From Dallia pectoralis (taxonomy: Eukaryota; Chordata; Actinopteri; Esociformes; Umbridae): a DNA stretch of 64,000 nt. The notes under the pieces were generated by a model. That model saw only the letters and a list, made by a program, of their open reading frames with translations. It was not told the DNA's origin and made no database searches. The DNA lies in NCBI GenBank assembly GCA_029465975.1, contig CM055760.1, forward strand, positions 7,946,071 to 8,010,070, read 5' to 3'. The position numbers were made by a program, and so were the translations under genes. Of this stretch, positions 21,545 to 33,500 are shown one piece after another (the first letter of the stretch is position 1; each line of letters starts with the position of its first letter).

Positions 21545-24500
21545 ATGCCCGCGCAGGTGAAAGAGGTAAGTGTTCAGATTTGTTCTCTCCTCTGTATTTT
21601 CCCACTGATGCCCTCACCGCTGGATGCCCACCCGGCAGCTGTGTGTTCTATATGCTCCCGTGTGCTCCTCTCGTTCCACCCCCCCCCCACTCTGATCGGT
21701 GCGTTGCGGTGTCCTTGCGTGTGTTCTCGGGGACATGCATGCGTTCCACAGCTGTAATTCTGTAGTGTTCACACACTGCGGGTCGAATGAGACGGCTGTA
21801 AATCGTGCCAACGCAGCGAGAGGCGGCTGAATTGCGCACCCGTCCACAGGCAGCGCACTGCCAGACGACCAGCCAGCCAGCCTCTGGAAGTTAGATCGAC
21901 ATTAAATATGACCATGCAGTATTTAACTGTGTGCTGTCCGCTTGCGGGGAGCGAGCTAGGGGAGTGCATGGGCTTCCTGCAGTTTCCAGAGACTAACACA
22001 AGGGGGTAAGGCCGGGGTGTCCTTATTCTCCCGGGAAAATGAGGCACACTGATGAATGAGACGGGATGTCCTGATGCCATCGCCGCTGTGATGCCCATGT
22101 TGAGGCTCTGAGAGTGGACAGTGATGTGCCAGTTTGGACGGGGAACGTGGTCCGGCCACTTCCTGGCACCAGTACAGAAGCTCCCTGGCAGAACAAGAAC
22201 ATTTCTTGCTCGGATCCCCTTTATTCCTGCGTCCTGGGAGGGAGTAGTGCTCTGTGTTTACCTGAAACAGGGCACAAACAGCTTGCCCATATCAGGCAAT
22301 GCAGCTCTACAGTTCCCTCTTCTCCATCTGCTTCAGACAATTCAACTGCCCTACAGGACATTGTCAGTTGTGCTGCCAGTCAAAACCAGTGATGTTCCCC
22401 TAGTCTGCACTAAATCCAGGATAGAGGGGATGCATTTTCTCCTTCCCCGTGCATGAATCATGTATTCTAATTAACATGTGACGTGTATTTAATGTGGCTT
22501 GCGTCTAGTGTCCTTGAGTTGGCCACTAAATCCGAACTCACTCGGCAGAAGATCAGTGCACGGAAAATGCACTGAAATGTGGTGCAGTCGGCCTTGATTG
22601 GACAGCTGACTGGGACGAGACACTAATCACGTCACTTTGTTCCCTGCTTCAGTGCCTCCAGCATCTATTTGCTGCCTCTCGATTTGTAAACAGCGAATAC
22701 GTGCAGCAGATGAACGAATGTGAGGACGATTGTGTTTATTGCTGATATGATAGAGGACCAGATTTAAAACAGGGGAGGCTGGCAAACATAAACAGGCTCA
22801 TTGTAAAGTGCTTGAATCAGGTGAATGCTATAACATAGCACATTGAAATGGTGAATTGGATACACCTTTTAATTTTGTGCCGTTTTTTTCCTAATATAAT
22901 AAGAACAGTCACCTGTGTTACTAAGGTAACGGTGTTCTCTGGACGCTTGAGAACTTTCAGTGTTTTTTGGGAAGTGGTTGTTTAACTGTATGTACGGCCT
23001 CACTTTGTTACAAAGTCCTGGATCTGTTTGAAGGCTAATCTAAAATAAGGCCAGGTCGGATTTTCTCACACATCCCAAGCCTCATCATCTCATCCTCCAG
23101 CCAGTTCTCTGTTGAACCATCTGGGTTCAAGTATTTCTGCGGGCAAACTGTTAATTGGCCAAACTCAAGGTAATTTACCAGGTTGCATTCATTGGGCATT
23201 CCTTAAAACAACATTTAATTGGATTGTTTTCATTTTTTATAGACCAAAAACATAATTCATCAGGATCGAATACAATTTCAACTTCCCACGGGGTCTTCCA
23301 ATCAAATTGTCAGACAAGAAGTAGTGATAAATATTTACAGAATGAAAAGGCCTCCATGGCGCCTCTTCTATTCCCTTAACGAATATGGTGCAAAAGTAAC
23401 TCATCGTATGAGGTCACATAAACACATTTGAGTGGATGAAGGTGAGGTGATCAGAAAGTTGCTCTGACAGTTAGATTTTTTCGGGGTGGATGAAAGTGTC
23501 AAGTTGGTGAATCTTTTGCAATTCGTTGCACTCATTGGCTGCATAGAACTGATGGACGGCTGATTGCCATGTGGACATGTCCAGTGTGAGGTATTAACCA
23601 AAGCATTCTGTTTGACAGACTGATAATGACAGACAGACGAAGAGTAAAGGGGAGATTCACGGGAGATGACTGGTAGATGACTCTGTCGAGTTATTTGGAA
23701 CATTTGAGGACATGACAAAAAGCGAAGAATCAGAGAACATAAGACTGTATTTCGGGATTTGTTGCTTGTTCGGAATCCGGACTGTACAATCAATTTATTT
23801 TAAAAGGCACGTTCAAAGTGAACCGGACTGTGCTCTCTCCTCAATGAAACATTTTCACTTTATTCCGTTCAGAGATTTGAGAACTATTTTCTGCTGAATA
23901 ATTTGGTGAGATATGCCCATCATGTGTCATTACAGGTGAACTACTGTACTCCATTCTTGTTTGATCTATTATAGGCTATTGAGCAAGAGTTTTAGACAAG
24001 TATATGAAAGGTTGTTGGTTCCAAACCCCAAGCCGAAATCGGCACTCAACCCAAATAGCTCCTGTGAGTCACTCTAGATATGAATGTCTGCTAAATTACG
24101 GAAAGGGAATTGTTACAAGCAAATTGTTCATTACAACCCACTGTACATATGCAAATAATTCAAACTTGTCATCAACGCTATTGGGATGAAAACATTCAAT
24201 GGTTTCTATGGTTACTAGCGGTGATAGATTTCGGAGCGAAAGAAATACTTCTTAATACGTCTTAATACTTTGACATCAGATATAGGAGTTAGGCTGTTAC
24301 CGTGCCGATGACGGGGAAATCCAAGCTAGGGGATTCGAACCCTATCTGCACGTATCTGCGTGTGTCTGTTGAAATAATAATATAGTAATCTGACAAATGA
24401 AAGAACCTCTTTAAAGAGTCCCTTTAAAGAATACAGATGGCTGAACTGAAATATATTATGAAATGATAAAACTTCAATATACTAATAAAATGAATAACTT

Positions 24501-27500
24501 ACCTTAAAGAGGTTTTGAATAACACATTACCTCAGGACTTAGAACACACCACACAAGCAATTAACAAAGGTTATTGGAGAAGTATTTCAAACGTATTGCA
24601 TTTCTCACACACAACTCAAAGAGGAAATGACTCAAATGATGACAACAACCAGTAAATAACCAGTCGTGACCGTTATCGCCACACAAAGCTGGAATTAAAT
24701 ACAAGTAATTTAAGTACCAGTGTTGTCATCCTACCATGGACTAAGAACTGAAATGTATATTGTTAAACATCAATTATCCTCATATAAAACACAATCACTC
24801 ACACACAGTTACTACGCTCACGTGCCAGGAGATGCACGCCTCAGGATGATGTTATAAGCCTTGAAATCCTTCGCCGGCCTCCATGGTAAAATCCCTCCGC
24901 CAAGCCTTCCTTTTAGACTGAGTTGACCTGCTGAGTCCTAGCTAGCAATCTATTAAGTTGGTTCTGCTTTACAACAGCCTACCGCCGATCATTTATTATA
25001 GGCTCAGAAATTGCAGGCGCAGGTTTAAGCCAGCGTCGTCTCCTTTTCCATCTCCTCTCTCCGTACTCTGACAGATGTATTTGCACGAAGACGAGGTCTC
25101 ACCTGTTTGACATCGTTGTGGAGGAAATGGAGGCTACGGGTGAATCAAGTTTTTCCAGCGCATAATAACTTTGCCCGGTTATTATTTTAATAACTTGTGT
25201 TGCTATTCTTTCTTATTGTTTTGTTTTAATATGCGAACCGTTTTATTTAACGTGACAGTTTTTTGCACTAGCCAGTCAAAACTGTTGGTGGGAAGTTTGC
25301 TTTTACACTGCTCGACCAATCAAGTCAATTTGAAAGCAGCAGCTGAAATCACGTCTCAGAGTAATTTCCTTTAAAATGTTTTGTGGACTGTGTGAAAAGA
25401 TCCATTGCTGGACATTGCTCCACCAGATATAAAATTGTTATGAACTTTGTCGATTCTTTCACAGTAAAATACACTATGTTACTGGTATACCTCCCAAACC
25501 AACAGAGAGCCCTGTTCACAGTCAATACTGTGTCTGTCTGTGAAACCTCACATTTACATTGTGTCATATCACCGACCTACGACAATACTGATTGAATCGA
25601 GCCTTTCCAGGCAACCCAATATTCTCATTTGTTCCCGCACAGCAGGATTTAGAGCACGTCCATTTGGTACAGTGATATGATGAAGGGAATATTATGTCAA
25701 CAGATTATCCACAGGCTCGCAAGAAATATTGGCACAAAAATCTATATTCCTTCTTGTGCTTCAAAACATGGTCATATTATATTAAGATCTGAGCGTTTCG
25801 GGCTTTAGAACGACATCAAAATGGAATCTTTGTTCCCATGCTAAATATTCAGTATGCAAACAATTCAAAAGCAATTATAGTCAATTTTGCATATTTCTTA
25901 TATACTGAATACAGTTTTTAGTCTCCGCGCAGAGACATTTTAAGTAATTTATATTTTAGTAGATCCCAGGAGGAAAACAAGTTCCTCCTTTAAGTAAATT
26001 AATTACTATATTACTCTGAGACTGATGCTTGCTGGGGGGAAAACTGATTAAAGACACATCTTATTTTTCTTCAACGTTAAACCCTTCTTTCTCATTAATC
26101 CACATAATAGCTCTGTTACGGTTTCAACACATCAACACATTTGTAGCACCGGAAGCTCCCCAATTACAGCTTTTTCTTCTTTGCCGTTCCCCAACGCATG
26201 GCCAAACATGGGCGCGGGATGGCTGGACAGCTCTGTGGCGTGGCTCTATACAGTGAGGTATGTGTCTGAAAGAGAGGGCTTAAAAATGAACAATTGCTAA
26301 CAGTCAGTGGGGGAAGTGAAAGGTCAGCAGAACAGCAGCAGCTGATTGGTCATCGAGGCGAGAGGGTCTCCAGAGTTCAAACCAATGCCGCTTTAATTAA
26401 ACCGGTGAAGCCACCTCTCACATTTGGGTAATACCCTATTCTGCGCTCAAAGTGCTTGTCACCTGTAGTTCAGGTCTTCATTTTCCCTCTGTAGGATACA
26501 GGTCACTTTCCCTCCTTCCCCTTCTCCCTCTGTCTCCCTGTCTTTCCGTCTCAATTTTTCAGTGTCTGTCTCTCATGCTTGGTCTGTAGGTGTAGGATGT
26601 CTAACCAGATCAAATATATAATGTGTGTGCCAGGTCTGGTGTGTAGGAGTATAAATCAAACTCTACTATGTACTGGTCTGTATTGGTAGTATATCTCTAA
26701 TCCTCTATCATACTGGTCTGTATTGGTAGTATATCTCTAATCCTCTATCTATTATACTGGTCTGAATTAGTAGTATATCTCTAATCCTCTATCTATTATA
26801 CTGGTCTGTATTAGTAGTATATCTCTAATCCTCTATTATACTGGTCTGTATTAGTAGTATATCTCTAATCCTCCATCTATTATACTGGTCTGTATTAGTA
26901 GTATATTTCTTATCCTCTATCTGTTATACTGGTCTGTATTAGTAGTATATCTCTAATCCTCTATCTATTATACTGGTCTGTATTAGTAGTATTTCTCTAA
27001 TCCTCTATCTCTTATACTGGTCTGTATTAGTATTATATCTCTAATCCTCTATTATTCTGGTCTGTAGTAGTTGTATTTCTCTAATCCTCTATTAAACACC
27101 TATATCTGTGTTAGTAGTACACCTACACCTCTACCTTCTCCACATCCACGTTCCTCAGCCTGTGATTCCTGAAGCGTGCAAGTGTTTATGGAACTCTTTC
27201 CACTGTCACGTAGGAGCAAGTCCCTGATGGAACCTCTCCTCTGGGGGACATGAACCTGGAGCCAAAAGAGCCACAGTTGGAGCCGATGTCGCCCAGCGAA
27301 GATGACCTGGATACTCCCACGTCCAACATGTCTGTGGTAACCTCCACCAATGGGAGCTCCAGCACAGAGACAGAGCCACTGCAGCATACAGATGCCGAGG
27401 TTAATATACAGTACCCAGCTAGCAAAAGTTGGTTCTCGGAACGTTTGTTGAACGTTTTTTCGTTGTGGAAACGCTCCCTGAACATTGCACCTATGTTCCA

Positions 27501-30500
27501 AAAAGGTTAATATGGATGGTTTTCTACATGTTCTTAGAACGTTTTTTGGGGGTTGTATAAACGTTCTGGGAATATTCCTGGCATGTTCCCTGAAGGTTTC
27601 ATAATTTTGAAGGTTCTGGGAACCTTTTAAGAATGTTCATATGGACGTTCCAAGAACGTGCAAAACTATGATACCTTCAGGGAGCATGTCTAGAACTAAC
27701 CGTTATTAACCATATTAACCTTTAGGGAACATGTGCTACGTTTGGTTGGAATGTTTTTGAAACGTTCTTTGAATGTCTGCAAAGTTCTTGCAATGAATGT
27801 TATTGTAATTAGGGTAGAAGAACACATCAAATGTATATTTTGAAATATTTTATTTACTAATGTAATATAACTGACGACTAGACAAGTTCAAGTATCTGAG
27901 GAAAATTTCTAGTAGCTACATTACCTCAGACAGCTGCGCGTGATTCACTTTGGTACCTCGGACAGCTGCGCGTGAGTTACTGCGCGCGCGCGCACTTGTT
28001 GTTCGGGTTTTCGCGCGTCACTGTCCATGCTCGCGACTTGGGACAGTCTGACAGACAGTATATGAATGGGAATTTATTGTTTGGCAAAAGGAGGCCCACC
28101 TAGATGAATCCTCTGTCGTTCTGCCTGTAAATAATATTGTTTAGCAATGCGAATGTAGGTTGAATGGGGATCCAATATATACAGTTGCATTGCTAAAAAA
28201 TAAGGAATGGTTAAATTTATTTAACTTTTTTTTACTTGCATCGTAGAACGCAGAACATTTATTTACAGACAACCACATGTAAACCACAAGGAAACGTTAT
28301 GTAAAAGCTCTACAAATCATCTAAAAAAACGTTATTTTCATAGGTTATTAGAACGTTCTCAAAACATGTGATTCTACCTTACTCAAAATTGAACCGTTCC
28401 CTAAAGGTTATTTTTTGGTTCACAAAGAAATACTTTCCCACAACATTCTTTGAACGTTTTGTAAAAGTTATATTTCTAAGAACCAACTGAGAACCTTTAG
28501 GGAATGTTACCGGAACGTTCTGTGCTATGTGGGTATTTACTGTCATTACTGCATTATGGTACCGACACAATTGAACCTAGTTAGTTGTCGTTGTTGATCT
28601 GTGCCGTGCATCTTCCAATGGACCGTGCAGACATTTATTACGTACTTCGCTTCAAGAAGTGCGGATTAATCCTTCGTCACATCCGATATCGACGCTCCTC
28701 ATCGCTGGGCATTGTGATTTATAACAGAGTCAACGGAAACAATAATACAGCTATTTCACTTCGGACTGTTTTTCCCCCCTCCGTAGCCCGGGAGAACCGT
28801 GACGTGTTTTTAATCGGAGCCTTTCGCCAGGGACAAATTGTGATTCAAAGCTATGTAAATCTAATGGCCTTAGACAGCTTTTCGACCGAAGGCTGTATCA
28901 TGACACACTGCCAACATGTCCCCCGGAGACGAAGCTGCTCGCCCTAATGTATCTGGGCCAGAGAATGGCAGAAAGCCCTTCAGAATGGCTACTGCTGTCA
29001 CAGTCCTACACATCAGGCTGTTCGCCGTCATTTGACTTCCAACATGTTTACAAAATGAAACCCAGTTTGCACGTTAACCTTGATGGGTTTTGAAAGTGTT
29101 AACGTAAAAAGACGATGCCTCTATTAAACAGACCAATTGGATTTCCCGGACTTCCTGATTTAGTGTAACATTCAACAGTAGCTGGACCTTAGCTTATTTC
29201 AGTCCGATCTATACTAATTTCCAACTTGGGGAATTCGTTATTCACTGCCAGTCCAGCAGAATTCATTATTTACCGGCTCCACCTCAAAGCCAAGAATCTG
29301 ATGGAATAAAAAGGATGGATTCTTACTGAGACATTAGATGGTAGAGGATTTAGTTTAATGGAGGGTTAAATATTCATAGTAAAATAATACATGCCATTAA
29401 ACAGATGCTTCCATCCAGCAGGACCTACAGTGATGCAGCAGGCACATAACGTTTAGATATGTGGTCCATAGCTTGTGGTCCAGGCAGAACTAAACACATT
29501 ACCCTGGCAACACATTACCGTGGCAACACATTACCAGGGCAATGCATTACCCTGGCAACATTACCCATTGCCTTTATATGCTCTCTGTAATTTGGGAAAC
29601 TAGAAGAAGTGATCAAAGTGGGGCAGTCGCGTTGATAAATGGGTATGTGGTTCTTTGAGGCAGAGAGTGAAGCTTTAGAATGGGCTGTGATGGAGTCAGC
29701 TGAAGCTGTGATGAGACGTGATATCACACAGAGAGTAAAACAGTCTGAGGCTGTGATGAGATGTTATATGACACAGAGAGTGAAACAGTCTGAGGCAGTG
29801 ATGAGATGTTATATCACACAGAGAGTGAAACAGTCTGAGGCAGTGATGAGATGTTATATCACACAGAGAGTGAAACAGTCTGAGGCTGTGATGAGATGTT
29901 ATATCACACAGAGAGTGAAACAGTCTGAGGCTGTGATGAGATGTTATATCACACAGAGAGTGAAACAGTCTGAGGCTGTGATGAGATGTTATATCACACA
30001 GAGAGTGAAACAGTCTGAGGCTGTGATGAGATGTTATATGACACAGAGAGTGAAACAGTCTGAGGCTGTGATGAGATGTTATATCACACAGAGAGTGAAA
30101 CAGTCTGAGGCTGTGATGAGATGTTATATCACACAGAGAGTGAAACAGTCTGAGGCTGTGATGAGATGTTATATCACACAGAGAGTGAAACAGTCTGACT
30201 CTGCCGTATTGAGACTGTGACCCTTTCCACACAGCATCCCAAACTGCCTTATTGAGACTGTGACACTTTTCCATAAAGGATCCCAAACTGCCATATTGAG
30301 ACTGTGACACTTTTCCACACAGGATCCCAAACTGCCATATTGAGACTGTGACACTTTTCCACACAGGATCCCAAACTGCCATATTGAGACTGTGACACTT
30401 TTCCACACAGGATCCCAAACTGCCATATTGAGACTGTGACACTTTTCCACACAGGATCCCAAACTGCCATATTGAGACTGTGACACTTTTCCATAAAGGA

Positions 30501-33500
30501 TCCCAAACTGCCATATTGAGACTGTGACACTTTTCCACACAGGATCCCAAACTGCCATATTGAGACTGTGACACTTTTCCATAAAGGATCCCAAACTGCC
30601 TTATTGAGACTGTGACACTTTTCCATAGAGCATCCCATACTGCCATATTGAGACTGTGACACTTTTCCATAGAGCATCCCATACTGCCGTATTGAGACTG
30701 TGACACTTTTCCACACAGGATCCCAAACTGCCATATTGAGACTGTGACACTTTTCCATAGAGCATCCCAAACTGCCTTATTGAGACTGTGACACTTTTCC
30801 ATAGAGCATCCCAAACTGCCTTATTGAGACTGTGACACTTTTCCACACAGCGTCCCAAACTGCCGTATTGAGACTGTGACACTTTTCCATAGAGCATCCC
30901 ATACTGCCGTATTGAGACTGTGACACTTTTCCATAGAGGATCCCATACTGCCATATTGAGACTGTGACACTTTTCCATAGAGCATCCCATACTGCCGTAT
31001 TGAGACTGTGACACTTTTCCACACAGGATCCCAAAGCCGTGCCACTGTTGAGGGACCAGACAGACACCCGGGACACCCCAAACCTTCAGCTGCCCCAAAC
31101 CTCACACCTTCCCCCGGTTTCCACGGATCAAGACAATCCATCTCCCCAGTCCAGCCCCCCGATAAACGACCAATCATGCTTGGAGTTTCCCAGCAACCCA
31201 ATCGCAGCCACGGCCGCCGCCAGCCCCACCCCTCTCCCCCCTCCATACAACAACGCCAGCGGCGAAGCCAACAAAGGGCTCGCCGAGGGCCAGAACATCA
31301 TCCACACACTCCCTGACGCTCACCTCCGTGGCCTCGGCGGTGACACGTGCGCTGGCCTGTACGGCAGTCTCTCTCGGGGCGGCGTCCACCATGGCTCTCT
31401 TCACACCTACTGGCCCCCCAGGAACTACCAGCCTCAGTCTGGGAGCCACTACACGCTGCCCTTACACAGGGACAACTACGACCAGGAGGGCTCGACCAAC
31501 CAGGCTAAGGGCGATGCCCCGGTGAAGGTCGACTACCCCGCCTGCAGCTACGCCACTCTGGGAGGAATCCACCAGCTCAGACCCATCACCACCATGGAGC
31601 TGCTGAGGGAACCTTCTAGAACCAGGTAGAATATGAATTGGCTAGCGGACGCGACGCGAAAACCCAGTTAGCAGCAGGTCCAAGCATTTTAGACAGGGGA
31701 CACTGGGCTCTGTTGTAAAACGCTGAATGTATTGATTCATAGTCAAGTTCTTTATTGCCATTAAGAGGGGTTATTTACAATCAAAAACAATAGGCAGTGG
31801 TAAAAGGACGTTTAATTTGTGCCGCACTCGGATCAATACGCTCTCCGTAAATGAGTTTACCTTCAACAAAGTTGAATGCTTTCCTCCAGACAGAGCATTG
31901 ATTTCCCCGTGTGTAGGTAGTGATTTGAAAGATGAGGGTACAGTCTGCCTAATGTTTTCTGCGGACAAATTAAGCTAATGTACCGTAGCAGAGCGTGAAA
32001 GATCATGACTGGAATTAGGATTTTTCTTTTTTACAAGGAGACTAGAAAATCACAATATATAACCGGACACAATAATTCTGCTCGGTATGGATTGAAGCCT
32101 GTTAGGGAATACCCATAATGCATTACACAGAAGTGAGTCCCGGTAGTATCTGTTGGCTGCAGTTGTCCCTGTGCTGCCCAGCAGATGGGGGGTGGGGTGC
32201 TCGAGACTCACTCTAGTGGCGGGCGGTATCAATCAGGGGAACGTACTTGACACCAGTCCATAAACGGGGAGTCTTCACCCGTGTTCCTGATCGACAGCAG
32301 GACTTCACTCAGCGCATAAGCTGTGAATAAACTGTTTACAGACAATGCTGGACAATCGCTCGTTCTCCATCTATTCGTCACCAATTTTTCTCTCTCCCTC
32401 GTTCTCTTTGATTACCTGGAGCTCGGGCTGTCGAGATTGCATCAGTTTGCGCAGCTATTCAGCGAACGCACCGGAACAAACAGAAGTAATTGTTGAGCAG
32501 ATCAAATCTAATTGCTTTCTGTCTTTCTGTCTGTCTCCGTCTACCTTTAGGCCCGTCTCTTTCCCTTGTCTCGGCCCCCCCTCCCCACTTAACCCCGCCT
32601 TCCCTCTCTATTTATCCAGGGGCGGTTACGAGGAGGCTCTCATGTCCCAGGCAGATGGGGACGCCGCCGCCTCCTTTCTCCAGGCCATGTCCAGGGCCCA
32701 GACGTTACAGTTCCCCCACAAGCGCAGCAGCATGGTCAGCCTGGACAGCCTCCGCAAGGACCCCCGCTGGAGGGACCCCAACCTCAGGGAGGTGATCACC
32801 ATGCTCAGTCACCCCATGGATCCCGTCAAGTCCAACGCCGCCGCCTACCTGCAACACCTGTGCTACGAGAACGACCGCATAAAGCAGGACGTCAGACAGC
32901 TGAAGGGGGTCCCCGTGCTCGTCGGGCTCCTGGACCACCCCAAAGCCGAGGTCCACCGCAAGGCCTGCGGAGCGCTGAGGAACATCTCTTACGGGAAAGA
33001 CCACCAGAACAAAGTGGCCATCAAGAACTGCGACGGCATACCTGCCCTGGTTCGCCTGCTGAGAAAGTCCAGCAACATGGAGGTCAGAGAGCTGGTCACA
33101 GGTACTGTGAGCTTTTGACGGAATATTATCCGCCAACATTCTGAGTTGTAGAAATTCAGGAGGAATCGAAGGTGGGGTGAAAATGTGTTGTTTTTTCCGT
33201 AGGGACGCTGTGGAACCTCTCCTCCCATGAACCCCTGAAGATGATGGTCATCAACCACGGGCTGCAGACCCTCACAGACGAGGTCATCATCCCGAACTCC
33301 GGCTGGCGGAGGGACCCCACCGAACACTCCAGACCCCAGGAGACGGAGTGGACCACCGTGTTCAAGAACACCTCCGGATGTCTCAGGTAGCAGCGTAGGA
33401 GCGACACACAGGCCACGGGACCTCCACGCCTGGTTGAGGGGCTCCATCCGTTACTGCTTGCTAATAGAGCGTCGTTTCCCCAGGAACGTGAGCTCAGACG

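Noticed and set aside
28585..28947. 120-codon plus-strand frame as a gene
   Set aside because: Inside an arvcf intron, no splice context, no recognisable motif.
29696..31246. Several 99-372 codon minus-strand frames and a 193-codon plus-strand frame over the 45-bp and 44-bp arrays
   Set aside because: Products of tandem repetition; they lie inside an arvcf intron and the minus frames also run antisense to exon 3.
32345..32619. N-terminal extension of the first armadillo exon from an ATG at 32345
   Set aside because: A pyrimidine tract and acceptor at 32611-32619 join exon 3 in phase; the upstream openness is chance.
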